Source: an uncultured Bacteroidales bacterium
GTDB taxonomy: Bacteria > Bacteroidota > Bacteroidia > Bacteroidales > P3
DNA: 34,112 nt
Assembly: GCA_937901525.1 (NCBI GenBank)
Contig: CALDHX010000026.1
Coordinates: 1 to 34,112 of the forward strand
Direction: 5' to 3'
Under the pieces are notes generated by a model. It was not told where the DNA came from and ran no database searches. It worked only from the letters and a program-made list of their open reading frames with translations. This document shows positions 6,412-14,852 of the stretch, in pieces (positions within the stretch are counted from its first letter, which is position 1; every line of letters starts with the position of its first letter). The translations under genes and the position numbers were made by a program.

Positions 6412-8919
6412 ATGAAATTAGCAAAATTTATAATATCAGCATTATTTTTATTTTCATTGCATGTTTTAAATGCACAATCAATAGAGTTGAATTACCTTTC
6501 TCCGAAAGAATATGAGGTTGGAGGAATAGAAATTGAAGGAGCAGATCATTTAGATAAAAATTCTGTTATATTGCTTGCAGGAATATCTGTTGGTGAAAAG
6601 GTTTTTTTGCCAAGTGATAAGACAAGTATTGCAATAGACAAACTTTGGAAACAAGGTGTTTTTGAAGATATTCAAATTTCTGTTTCAAGAATAGAAGGTA
6701 AAACAATATTTCTTACCTATCATCTTAAAACTAAACCAAGATTGTCAGGATATAAAATAGAAGGAGTAAAACGTGCCGAAGCAGATAAAATAAGTGAGAC
6801 TATGAAAATATATGCTGGGGACGTTGTTACAGAAAATCTTAAATCGAATTGTAAAAATATAATTGCAGAGCATTTTATTGACAAAGGATTCTTTTCAATT
6901 AATACTGAAATTGAAGAAATTAAAGATACAAACTTTAATAGAAATGAAGTATTCTTAAAATTTAAAATCAATAAAGGAGAAAAGATTCGTATTGGACAAA
7001 TAAATGTAAAAGGCAATAATATTATTGCTGAAAAAAAGATTCGTTCCAAGATGAAAGATACAAAAATCTATCGTTGGTGGAGAATATGGAAATCTTCAAG
7101 ATTTGTTGATGAAGATTTTCAAACTGACAAAGAATTGGTTATAAACGAATATAATAATCAAGGTTTTAGAGATGCAAGAATAATTAGAGATAGTGTTTAC
7201 ATAATTGATTCATATAAGACGACTTTTTGGGGAAAGAAAAAACCTATAAAAGAAGTTGCGATTGATTTGGAAGTATATGAAGGACCAAAATTCTTTTTTA
7301 GAGATATTACTTGGGTAGGAAATACTAAATATTCTTCGGAAGATTTATCAAAACGTTTAAGAATACAAAAGGGAGACCCATATAACAAGGGATTATTGGA
7401 AAAAAATCTTAATTATGACCCAACAGGAACGGATATATATTCTCTATACACAGACGATGGTTACTTATTTTTTAGAGTTATGCCAACTGAAATAAAAGTT
7501 GAAAATGATTCTATTGATATTGAAATGAGAGTTTACGAAGGAAAGCAGGCAAGAGTTGGTAAAGTAACATTATCTGGAAATACAATCACAAATGATTATG
7601 TTGTAATGAGAGAATTAAAAACTTATCCAGGAGATCTATTTAGTAGAGATGCAGTTTATCGTTCTCTTCGTGAAATACAACAATTAGGATATTTTGATCC
7701 TGAAAAAATAGTACCAGATATTCGTCCTAATCAAGAGAGTGGTACTGTTGATATAGAGTATCAACTTGTAGAAAAATCAAGCTCTCAATTTGATTTAAGT
7801 GGAGGTATTGGCAACGGTTACGTTATTTTCCAAGCAGGAATATCTTTGACCAATTTTTCAACACAAAAATTCTTTAATAAAAAAGCTTGGAATCCTTTTC
7901 CAATAGGAGATGGTCAAAAACTTTCGCTTAGAGTTCACACAAATGGAGATTATTATAACGCAGTTTCGTTATCGTTTACAGAACCTTGGTTAGGAGGTAA
8001 AAAACCAAATGCATTGAGTGTTGGAGTTTACTATTCTTATCAAGACGATGGATTTTGGAATACATCTGGTCAATCAGAATATCATGTAGGCATATTAGGA
8101 GGTTCAGTTTCTTTGGCAACACGTTTAAAATGGCCTGATGATTATTTTACTTTCGTACATGGAATAGCATATCAACAATATAATGTAAAGAATTACTCAA
8201 CTCTTACAGCTATGCCAACAGGAATATCAAATAATATTAACTATAATTTTACTATTGCACGAAACTCTGTTGATCAATTAATATATCCAAGACAAGGTTC
8301 AGATGTTTCTTTGCAAGCACAAATGACATTCCCTTATTCATTGGTAAACGGAAAAGATTATTCTAATTTAACATCACAAGAAAGATATAAGTGGTTAGAG
8401 TATTATAAAGTAAATCTTAGAGCAGCTTGGTATTTTAATCTTTTCGATGACTTAGTTGTTTCTACAAGAGCAAGATTTGGTTTCTTAGGTCAATATAATA
8501 GCAATGTAGGATACTCACCATTTGAAAGATTCTATGTAGGAGGAGATGGATTAACAGGATATAATCTTGACGGAAGAGAACTTGTAGCATTGAGAGGATA
8601 TAAAGAAGCATCACTTTCACCAAATGGAGGAGGAATGGTATTTGATAAATATACAATGGAGTTAAGATACCCAATTACATTAAATGAAGGAGCCTCTGTT
8701 TATGCATTAACTTTCTTTGAAGCAGGTAATTCTTGGGCAAACTTCCAAAGTTTTGAACCATTTAAGATGTATCGTTCAGTTGGAGTTGGACTAAGAATAT
8801 TTATGCCTATGTTTGGGTTGCTTGGAGTAGATTGGGGATATGGTTTAGATTCAATTCCAGGTGAGCCAACCGCATCAGGTTCTCATTTCCACATATCATT
8901 TGGTAATACAATGGATTAA
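6412..8919 (+). CDS. bamA: Outer membrane protein assembly factor BamA
   Basis: An 835-residue Omp85-family protein that inserts beta-barrel proteins into the outer membrane. A signal peptide (residues 1-21, ending LNAQ) is followed by repeated POTRA domains to about residue 455 (for example KVTLSGNTITNDYVVMRELK) and then a C-terminal 16-strand barrel. The conserved loop-6 motif appears as LRGYKEASLSPNGGG at about residue 735. Length is normal for the phylum. It sits between uppS and two Skp genes, which supply the periplasmic chaperones for its clients, with only 20 bp before the first skp. Confidence 0.96.
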   Translation: MKLAKFIISALFLFSLHVLNAQSIELNYLSPKEYEVGGIEIEGADHLDKNSVILLAGISVGEKVFLPSDKTSIAIDKLWKQGVFEDIQISVSRIEGKTIFLTYHLKTKPRLSGYKIEGVKRAEADKISETMKIYAGDVVTENLKSNCKNIIAEHFIDKGFFSINTEIEEIKDTNFNRNEVFLKFKINKGEKIRIGQINVKGNNIIAEKKIRSKMKDTKIYRWWRIWKSSRFVDEDFQTDKELVINEYNNQGFRDARIIRDSVYIIDSYKTTFWGKKKPIKEVAIDLEVYEGPKFFFRDITWVGNTKYSSEDLSKRLRIQKGDPYNKGLLEKNLNYDPTGTDIYSLYTDDGYLFFRVMPTEIKVENDSIDIEMRVYEGKQARVGKVTLSGNTITNDYVVMRELKTYPGDLFSRDAVYRSLREIQQLGYFDPEKIVPDIRPNQESGTVDIEYQLVEKSSSQFDLSGGIGNGYVIFQAGISLTNFSTQKFFNKKAWNPFPIGDGQKLSLRVHTNGDYYNAVSLSFTEPWLGGKKPNALSVGVYYSYQDDGFWNTSGQSEYHVGILGGSVSLATRLKWPDDYFTFVHGIAYQQYNVKNYSTLTAMPTGISNNINYNFTIARNSVDQLIYPRQGSDVSLQAQMTFPYSLVNGKDYSNLTSQERYKWLEYYKVNLRAAWYFNLFDDLVVSTRARFGFLGQYNSNVGYSPFERFYVGGDGLTGYNLDGRELVALRGYKEASLSPNGGGMVFDKYTMELRYPITLNEGASVYALTFFEAGNSWANFQSFEPFKMYRSVGVGLRIFMPMFGLLGVDWGYGLDSIPGEPTASGSHFHISFGNTMD

Positions 8920-8939
8920 TAATATTAAAAATTATAGAG

Positions 8940-9467
8940 ATGAAAAAATTATTGCTTTTATTCGTAATGTCATTTATTTCAATAAGTGCATTTAGTCAAA
9001 AATACGCTTGTGTAGATACAGAATACATACTAAATAGTATGCCAGAATACAAACAAGCACAAAAAGAACTTGAAGAAGTCTCATTACAATGGCAAAAAGA
9101 AGTAGAAGAAAAATTTGTAGCAGTAGATAGACTTTATAAAGCCTTTCAAGCCGAAGCCGTTTTGTTACCAAACGATTTGAAAGCACAAAAAGAAAATGAA
9201 ATAATTGCTGCAGAAAAAGAAGCAAAGGAAATACAAAAGAAAAGATTTGGCAACAATGGGGATTTATCAAAAAGACGTTCAGAATTAATAAAACCAATTC
9301 AAGATAGAATCTATAATGCGATAGAAAAAGTTGCACAAGAGAAAAATTATTCTGTTGTTTTCGACAAAGCAAGTGGAGCAACAGTGCTTTATGTTGATAG
9401 CAAAACAGACATAAGTAACCTTGTCTTAGCAGAATTAGGATATAAAATTAATACAACAAATAAATAA
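8940..9467 (+). CDS. OmpH/Skp family periplasmic chaperone 1
   Basis: A 175-residue exported protein. A signal peptide (MKKLLLLFVMSFISISAFSQ) is followed by KYACVDTEYILNSMPEYKQA, the usual start of the OmpH/Skp fold, then a long charged helical stretch (about 45-110) that would form the coiled-coil tentacle, then a return to beta structure (YSVVFDKASGATVLYVD). It is expected to hold unfolded outer membrane proteins in the periplasm for BamA. Read with bamA. The second copy next door is only distantly similar. Confidence 0.9.
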   Translation: MKKLLLLFVMSFISISAFSQKYACVDTEYILNSMPEYKQAQKELEEVSLQWQKEVEEKFVAVDRLYKAFQAEAVLLPNDLKAQKENEIIAAEKEAKEIQKKRFGNNGDLSKRRSELIKPIQDRIYNAIEKVAQEKNYSVVFDKASGATVLYVDSKTDISNLVLAELGYKINTTNK

Positions 9468-9482
9468 TCCATAAAAATATCA

Positions 9483-9491
9483 TAACTTTGC
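9483..9491 (+). promoter_or_regulatory. Possible internal promoter (-7 box) before the second skp gene
   Basis: TAACTTTGC matches TAnnTTTGC, 40 nt before the second skp. There is no clear -33 TTTG. It could allow separate expression of the second chaperone. Confidence 0.5.
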
Positions 9492-9531
9492 AAAACTAAT
9501 AAAGAAATAAAAACGAAAAAATATTAAACAA

Positions 9532-10038
9532 ATGAAAAGAACATTCCAAGTATTAGTATTAGCTGTTCTATGCTTATTAGGAACAGACACATTCGCACAA
9601 AAAATCAAATTAGGTCATTTTAATTCTAACGAATTAATGCAAAAAATGCCAGAAGCAAAGCAAGCAGAAACACAATTGCAAGAGTATGTGGCAGATTTGC
9701 AAGCAGAAATGGAATTAATGAATCAAGAGTATAATAGATTGATGCAAGAATATGAAGCAAAAAAAGATCAACTCACAGATTTATTGAAAGCAAATAAGGA
9801 AAATGAAATAAAAAGTGTTGTTGAACGTATGCAAAACTTCCAAAGACAATCAGACGTTTCAGTACAAGAAAAACAAATGGAATTAATGAATGCAATAGTT
9901 GAAAAAATAAAAGCAGCAGTTGCAGAAGTAGCATCAGAAAATGGTTATACCTATATCTTTGAAAGCAACGGCATACTATGGTATTCAACAGACAGCGATG
10001 ATATAACAAGTTTATTAGAAGCAAAACTTCTTAAATAA
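9532..10038 (+). CDS. OmpH/Skp family periplasmic chaperone 2
   Basis: A 168-residue exported protein with a signal peptide ending DTFAQ, the fold start KIKLGHFNSNELMQKMPEAK, a long Glu/Lys/Gln-rich helical region at about 45-125, and the closing YTYIFESNGILWYS. Tandem skp genes after bamA are common in Bacteroidetes. The next gene in that conserved order is often murI (glutamate racemase); here a tRNA gene follows instead. Confidence 0.9.
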   Translation: MKRTFQVLVLAVLCLLGTDTFAQKIKLGHFNSNELMQKMPEAKQAETQLQEYVADLQAEMELMNQEYNRLMQEYEAKKDQLTDLLKANKENEIKSVVERMQNFQRQSDVSVQEKQMELMNAIVEKIKAAVAEVASENGYTYIFESNGILWYSTDSDDITSLLEAKLLK

Positions 10039-10089
10039 GTAGTTTTTTTTGAATTGTGAGAGCAAAAGTAGTAAAAAAATCAAAGAAAA

Positions 10090-10122
10090 TTTGGTGGGAA
10101 ACAAAAAAAGTACTACTTTTGC
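10090..10122 (+). promoter_or_regulatory. Promoter of the tRNA-Leu gene
   Basis: TTTG (10090-10093), 20 nt, TACTTTTGC (10114-10122), ending 11 nt before the mature tRNA. A very good match to the Bacteroidetes consensus. Confidence 0.75.
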
Positions 10123-10133
10123 AATCGCAAAGA

Positions 10134-10215
10134 GCGGGCGTGGCGTAATTGGTAGCCGCGCTAGACTTAGGATCTAGTGCCGAGAGGCGTGGGGGTTCGA
10201 GTCCCTTCGCCCGCA
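10134..10215 (+). tRNA. tRNA-Leu (anticodon UAG)
   Basis: An 82-nt class II tRNA. The acceptor stem GCGGGCG/CGCCCGC pairs perfectly and the discriminator is A. The D arm contains the conserved GG. The anticodon stem CTAGA/TCTAG surrounds loop CTTAGGA, giving anticodon TAG (codon CUA and others). It has the long variable arm expected for Leu and T loop TTCGAGT. The CCA end is not encoded. Confidence 0.95.
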
Positions 10216-10230
10216 CTCTTGAAAGGAAAA

Positions 10231-10263
10231 AGAGTTTCTGAATATTCGGAAACTCTTTTTTTA
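10231..10263 (+). terminator. Terminator after tRNA-Leu
   Basis: AAAGAGTTTC ... GAAACTCTTT forms a 10-bp stem that can extend inward, followed by a T run. It lies 15 nt after the tRNA. An A run on the other side means it could also end the minus-strand gene at 10287. Confidence 0.85.
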
Positions 10264-10286
10264 TTTATCTTTTTTTAAGCCTTGTT

Positions 10287-10784
10287 TTATTTCCTTTGTT
10301 TAATATAGTATCCTTCTTGAATTGCTGCAAAAGTTGCAATTAAACATATTATCGAGAGACTATATTTTAATTCTACAAATTGCATCGTTAAGGGTAAAAG
10401 AAACAAAACGAATCCCGTAATCTTATTAAGAATACTATGTACAGATATTAAAGATTTTGTTCTAATAAGTCCCCAAATAATATTACTCAATTTGATAACG
10501 GCAATTATAATAATCCATATCCACAACCATAAAGGAAGATGAATTGTAGGCAATAATTTATAACAAACAACTATCATAAAAATAAAATCTGCAACTGTGT
10601 CAAATTTTGAGCCAAAACTACTATTACTATTAGTCTTTCTTGCAATAGCTCCATCTATCATATCACTAAAACCACATAAAAGATATAAGACATAAAACTT
10701 TAACGAAAATACAGGGAAAAACAGTAACAAAACACTGCCAAGAATACGACATCCGGTGATAATATTTGCAATTTGCCTCCTCAT
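10287..10784 (-). CDS. CDP-alcohol phosphatidyltransferase family membrane protein
   Basis: A 165-residue integral membrane enzyme. The family signature D-x2-D-G-x2-A-R-x8-G-x3-D-x3-D is complete at about residues 41-65 (DMIDGAIARK ... FGSKFDTVAD); its Asp residues bind the metal and the CDP-alcohol. About five hydrophobic segments follow. It would transfer a phosphatidyl or similar group from a CDP-lipid to an alcohol. The length is short for PgsA and the acceptor cannot be told from sequence, so no symbol is given. Single gene, convergent with the tRNA unit, with its own promoter at 10802-10834. Confidence 0.85.
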   Translation of the reverse strand: MRRQIANIITGCRILGSVLLLFFPVFSLKFYVLYLLCGFSDMIDGAIARKTNSNSSFGSKFDTVADFIFMIVVCYKLLPTIHLPLWLWIWIIIIAVIKLSNIIWGLIRTKSLISVHSILNKITGFVLFLLPLTMQFVELKYSLSIICLIATFAAIQEGYYIKQRK

Positions 10785-10801
10785 TTCAAATTATTTGATA
10801 T

Positions 10802-10834
10802 GCAAATGTAAAGTTAATTTTTGAAAATCAAAAG
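10802..10834 (-). promoter_or_regulatory. Promoter of the CDP-alcohol phosphatidyltransferase gene
   Basis: On the minus strand, CTTTTG (10834-10829), 18 nt, TACATTTGC (10810-10802), ending 17 nt before the start at 10784. Confidence 0.6.
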
Positions 10835-10888
10835 AATTACTTTGCCATCATTGATTCAAAAAATTATTTCAAAAAGTTATTTTTTTCT

Positions 10889-10897
10889 TACTTTTGC
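10889..10897 (+). promoter_or_regulatory. -7 box of the glycosyltransferase gene
   Basis: TACTTTTGC, 33 nt before the start at 10931, matches TAnnTTTGC. The -33 position has TTTC rather than TTTG. Confidence 0.6.
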
Positions 10898-10930
10898 AGA
10901 TAGTTATTTTTTAAGAATAGACTAAAAATA

Positions 10931-11974
10931 ATGAGAAAACAAAATAATCAATCCCCACTTATATCGGTTGTTCTACCTGTTTACAATGGTAAAGACACTA
11001 TTCGACTTTGTATAGATAGTATGTTAGCACAGGATTTCAAGGATTTTGAATTAGTAATTGTTGATGACGGCAGCAAAGATAATAGCCTTGAAATTATAAA
11101 GCAAGAATATGCTAAATTTTTTAATGTAAAAATTTATTCAAAAGCTAATGGAGGAGAATCAAGTGCAAGAAATTATGGAGTAGATAGGGCAGAAGGAAAA
11201 TGGATTACATTTATTGACCAAGATGATTTTGTAGATTCCAACTATCTTTCTTCGTTTATGCAAAAGGAAGCGTTACGAGAAGATACTTTCTATGTAGTTG
11301 GGGAGAAAGAAGGTTTTAGTATAGATTCTTTAAAGCCACAATACAATATTTATGCCTCAGGAGAAACAAATAATACTATGCTTCAATTACTCTCAAATAA
11401 TGGAACAACTTGGGGAAAACTCTTTTTGAAAGCACGATTACTTGAAAATAATATCAGATATAATGAAAATGTATTCTATGGTGGGGATAAACTTTATACA
11501 ATGCAGTATGCTGCACATATAAATCGTGTGATATATAATGACAAAGCCTTTCCTTATAACTATGTAAACAACTTTAATCCATCTAAATTTATGAAAGATT
11601 TTGAGAAAGAAATGACAAATTTTCTTGAAATAGAAATAAACTTAAAAAAATCATTTTTCTCACGCTTTCAATATCAATGGTTAGTTGTTCATCTTAAACT
11701 TTTAGTACTTTCTATCTATGCTCGCTATCATAAATCCAAAGAAAGAAAAGAGAAATTAGAGATCGTGAAAAATCATATCAATGAAAATAATGATTTTGTT
11801 AAGGTTTTGGCATCTCAAAATTGGAAATCAAAAATTATTTTCAATGCACTAAGTAATAAATCATGTTTTTTAATAGACTTTTTCTTGTCTTTGTTTATAC
11901 CAATGATTGTTTGGACATTTGCAAACAAAAGAATACCATTTTTTATTAAGCGATTACTAAAATCTTTCGCATAA
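10931..11974 (+). CDS. Family 2 glycosyltransferase
   Basis: A 347-residue protein. The GT-A fold starts at residue 9 (LISVVLPVYNGKDTIRLCID), with the nucleotide-binding VIVDDGSKDNS at about 43-53 and the metal-binding DxD-like FIDQDDF at about 95-101, preceded by GGESSARNYG. The C-terminal 60 residues are hydrophobic and basic (FFLSLFIPMIVWTFANKR), suggesting a membrane-associated enzyme. It probably adds a sugar to a lipid-linked or surface glycan; the sugar is not predictable. It stands alone between the phosphatidyltransferase gene and mreB, not within a recognisable polysaccharide cluster. Confidence 0.9.
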   Translation: MRKQNNQSPLISVVLPVYNGKDTIRLCIDSMLAQDFKDFELVIVDDGSKDNSLEIIKQEYAKFFNVKIYSKANGGESSARNYGVDRAEGKWITFIDQDDFVDSNYLSSFMQKEALREDTFYVVGEKEGFSIDSLKPQYNIYASGETNNTMLQLLSNNGTTWGKLFLKARLLENNIRYNENVFYGGDKLYTMQYAAHINRVIYNDKAFPYNYVNNFNPSKFMKDFEKEMTNFLEIEINLKKSFFSRFQYQWLVVHLKLLVLSIYARYHKSKERKEKLEIVKNHINENNDFVKVLASQNWKSKIIFNALSNKSCFLIDFFLSLFIPMIVWTFANKRIPFFIKRLLKSFA

Positions 11975-11982
11975 ATCATACA

Positions 11983-12020
11983 AAAAAAGCGTTGAAATTT
12001 TTCAACGCTTTTTGTTTTTA
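11983..12020. terminator. Bidirectional terminator between the glycosyltransferase gene and mreB
   Basis: AAAAAGCGTTGAAA-TT-TTCAACGCTTTTT stem-loop with a G-C-containing core and T runs on both strands. It serves two convergent genes: the glycosyltransferase (plus) and mreB (minus), whose stop lies at its edge. Confidence 0.85.
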
Positions 12021-13040
12021 TTTTATTAAGAATGTGTATTCGTCCCAATGTTTTAAGGCCATGCCTGTTCCTCTTGCGACTGCTCTTAGTGGATCTTCGG
12101 CTACGTGAACAGAAAGTTTTGTTTTGTTTTGTAATCTCACGTCTAAGCCTTTCAATAAAGCACCTCCTCCTGCAAGATATATACCTGTGTGATATATATC
12201 AGAGGCTAATTCTGGTGGAGTCATTGCTAAGGCTTCCAAAACTGCACTTTCTACTTTTGCAATACTCTTATCCAAAGCGTGAGCAATCTCTTTGTAGTTT
12301 ACAGACAACTCTTTTGGAATTCCTGTCAAGACATCTCGTCCTTGAACAGCGAAATCATCAGGTGGATTTTCCAAATCTGGAATTGCAGCACCAACTGCCT
12401 TTTTTATTCTTTCAGCCATACGTTCTCCAATATGGATATTGTGTTGTTTTCTCATGTATTCTACAATATCTCTATTGAATTCATCTCCTGCTATACGGAT
12501 TGATTTATTACAAACAATACCTCCTAAGGCTATAACTGCAATTTCACTTGTTCCTCCTCCTATATCAATAATCATATTGCCCTCTGGCTCCAATACATCA
12601 ATACCTATACCGATTGCGGCAGCCATTGGCTCGTGAATAAGACGAACATCTTTTGCTCCTGCTTGTTCTGCTGCATCTCTAACGGCTCTTTCTTCAACAT
12701 TTGTAATACCAGAAGGAATACATATTACCATTTTTAAAGATGGTGGTACAATTGTTTTTCTTAGATTCATCATTTTGATAAGTTCTCTAATCATATCATT
12801 AGCCATATCAAAATCTGCAATCACTCCATCTCTCAATGGTCTTATGGTTTTTATGTTTTCGTGTGTCTTACCGTCCATTTGCATAGCACGTTTCCCAACT
12901 GCTATGATTTTTTTGGTGGTTTGATCAACCGCTACAATCGATGGCTCATCTACAACTACTTTATCGTTGCAAATTACAATCGAATTGGCAGTTCCTAAGT
13001 CTATTGCGACCTCTTTGGTCAAAAAAGAAAATAATCCCAT
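12018..13040 (-). CDS. mreB: Rod shape-determining protein MreB
   Basis: A 340-residue bacterial actin that forms membrane-bound filaments guiding lateral wall synthesis. Actin-fold motifs are all present: VAIDLGTANSIV (phosphate 1, about 12-23), MIIDIGGGTSEIAVIALGG (phosphate 2, about 155-173) and IYLAGGGALLKGL (adenosine motif, about 289-301). Length is normal. It lies 70 bp after purH on the same strand, a pairing common in Bacteroidales, and no separate promoter is evident, so it is probably read from purH. Its usual partners mreC and mreD do not follow; a terminator does. Confidence 0.97.
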   Translation of the reverse strand: MGLFSFLTKEVAIDLGTANSIVICNDKVVVDEPSIVAVDQTTKKIIAVGKRAMQMDGKTHENIKTIRPLRDGVIADFDMANDMIRELIKMMNLRKTIVPPSLKMVICIPSGITNVEERAVRDAAEQAGAKDVRLIHEPMAAAIGIGIDVLEPEGNMIIDIGGGTSEIAVIALGGIVCNKSIRIAGDEFNRDIVEYMRKQHNIHIGERMAERIKKAVGAAIPDLENPPDDFAVQGRDVLTGIPKELSVNYKEIAHALDKSIAKVESAVLEALAMTPPELASDIYHTGIYLAGGGALLKGLDVRLQNKTKLSVHVAEDPLRAVARGTGMALKHWDEYTFLIK

Positions 13041-13110
13041 TTATTTAATTTCTTGTTATGCGTTATTTTACGTTCTTTTATTCTTAGAGTTTCAAAATTC
13101 AATGATTTTT

Positions 13111-14631
13111 TTAGTGCTTAAAGTGTCTGAATCCTGTAACAGCCATCGCTATTTGGTTTTCTTGACAATAGTCTATTGTTTTTTGATCATTAACACTACC
13201 GCCTGGTTGAATGACTGCTATGATTCCTTCTTTGTCTGCAATTTCTACACAGTCAGGAAATGGGAAGAAAGCATCAGATGCCATTACTGCTCCTTGCAAA
13301 TCGAAGTTGAAACTCTTTGCTTTTTCAATTGCTTGACGTAAAGCATCAACTCTTGATGTTTGACCTGTTCCACTCGCACAAAGTTGTAAATCTTTTGCAA
13401 GTACAATTGCGTTTGATTTTGTATGTTTCACAATCTTGTTTGCAAAGATTAAATCTTCTTTTTGTTTATCTGTTAAAGGAGTTGATGTGATTGAAGATAA
13501 TTCTTCTACTTTTTCGGTTTTGTTGTCTTGTTCTTGAACCAAAACTCCATTTAAAGCAGAACGGAATTGTAAAGGACTTTGCTCGCAAGCTTTGCGTTTA
13601 AGAAGTATTCTATTCTTTTTACATTTCAATATCTCTAATGCCTCTGCTGAATAGTCAGGAGCGATACATATTTCCATAAATAAACTATTCATTTCTTCGG
13701 CAGTTTCTTTGTCAATAGGACGATTGCAAACTAAAACGCCACCAAAAGCCGATACATTATCACATGCTAATGCTGCAACGTAGGCTTCTTTCAATGTAGG
13801 ACGAGTTGCAATTCCACAAGCATTGTTGTGCTTGATTATAGCGAAAGTTGTGTCTTCAAAATCATCAATCAATCTGCACGCAGCGTCAATATCTCCTATG
13901 TTGTTATAGGAAATTTCTTTTCCGTGAAGTTGTTCTACAAACGAATCTAAATCTCCAAAGAACATTCCTTTTTGATGAGGATTTTCTCCATAGCGAAGAA
14001 CCTTTGCTTCATTGTAACTTTCCTTGAAAGCAGTAAGATTAGTTTCTCTGTTGAAGTAATTGAAAATTGCAGTATCGTAATCAGAACTTTCCATAAAGGC
14101 GTATGTTGCAAAACGTCTTCTTTCTTCCAATGTAGTAAAGCCATTGTTTTTGTTAAGTATGTCTAAAAGTTCTGCATAATGATTTACCGAAGGCACAATT
14201 ACAACATCTTTAAAGTTTTTAGCTGCTGCACGAATTAAAGAAATACCTCCTATATCTATCTTTTCGATTATATCTTGTTCAGGTGCGTTACTTGCAACTG
14301 TTTTCTTGAAAGGATATAAATCTACAATAACTAAATCTATATTTGGAATATCATATTCTTGTACTTGTTGAATATCTGTTTCGTTATCTCTTCTTGATAA
14401 AATTCCTCCAAAGACTTTTGGGTGTAAAGTCTTAACTCTACCTCCAAGAATAGAAGGATAAGAAGTTAAACCTTCAACTGTTTTTGCTTTTATACCCAAA
14501 TTAACTATGTAATCATAAGTTCCACCTGTTGAATAAATTTCTACTCCAAGCGAATCTAATTTTTTTACTATTTCATCTAAGCCATCTTTATAAAAGACCG
14601 AAATTAAAGCTCCTTTTATCTGTTTCATCAC
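13111..14631 (-). CDS. purH: Bifunctional AICAR formyltransferase / IMP cyclohydrolase
   Basis: A 506-residue enzyme for the last two steps of IMP synthesis. The N-terminal cyclohydrolase domain (MGS-like fold) includes GALISVFYKDG, YSTGGTYDYI and GGRVKTLHPKVFGGIL within the first 80 residues. The C-terminal formyltransferase domain carries the catalytic Lys-His pair in IIKHNNACG. It ends with FRHFKH, usual for the family. Two adjacent ATG codons open the gene; either could be used. The gene is preceded by a -7 promoter box at 14664-14672 and a 513-bp noncoding stretch with phased repeats that might be regulatory. Confidence 0.97.
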   Translation of the reverse strand: MMKQIKGALISVFYKDGLDEIVKKLDSLGVEIYSTGGTYDYIVNLGIKAKTVEGLTSYPSILGGRVKTLHPKVFGGILSRRDNETDIQQVQEYDIPNIDLVIVDLYPFKKTVASNAPEQDIIEKIDIGGISLIRAAAKNFKDVVIVPSVNHYAELLDILNKNNGFTTLEERRRFATYAFMESSDYDTAIFNYFNRETNLTAFKESYNEAKVLRYGENPHQKGMFFGDLDSFVEQLHGKEISYNNIGDIDAACRLIDDFEDTTFAIIKHNNACGIATRPTLKEAYVAALACDNVSAFGGVLVCNRPIDKETAEEMNSLFMEICIAPDYSAEALEILKCKKNRILLKRKACEQSPLQFRSALNGVLVQEQDNKTEKVEELSSITSTPLTDKQKEDLIFANKIVKHTKSNAIVLAKDLQLCASGTGQTSRVDALRQAIEKAKSFNFDLQGAVMASDAFFPFPDCVEIADKEGIIAVIQPGGSVNDQKTIDYCQENQIAMAVTGFRHFKH

Positions 14632-14663
14632 TAATTGATTTTTTGTTACAAATTATTTAATCT

Positions 14664-14672
14664 GCAAAGATA
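14664..14672 (-). promoter_or_regulatory. -7 promoter box of purH-mreB
   Basis: TATCTTTGC on the minus strand, 32 nt before the first purH ATG. The -33 element is not clear. Confidence 0.6.
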
Positions 14673-14804
14673 AGAAATAAGTCTAAGAAATGGAAAAATA
14701 AAACAAAGAAAAATGACTTTTACTTAAAAGCACAGAGAAATATTAAATGGACTTAAAGTTTATTTTGATGAATTTTTGTTTTTGCAATTCTTGAAATTTT
14801 TTGG

Positions 14805-14852
14805 CGAAAATTTGCGAAAAATTGACGAAAATCAGAGCTGATTTTTCGCAAA
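14805..14852. repeat. Phased CGAAAA repeats with inverted copy and 12-bp hairpin
   Basis: CGAAAA occurs at 14805, 14815 and 14826, about one helical turn apart, with the inverse TTTTTCG at 14842-14848. The second copy and the inverse pair as a perfect 12-bp stem (14811-14822 with 14841-14852). A rival 8-bp stem is possible inside (14828-14835 with 14838-14845). It lies about 175-220 bp upstream of purH. Operator or iteron-like; function unknown. Confidence 0.5.
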
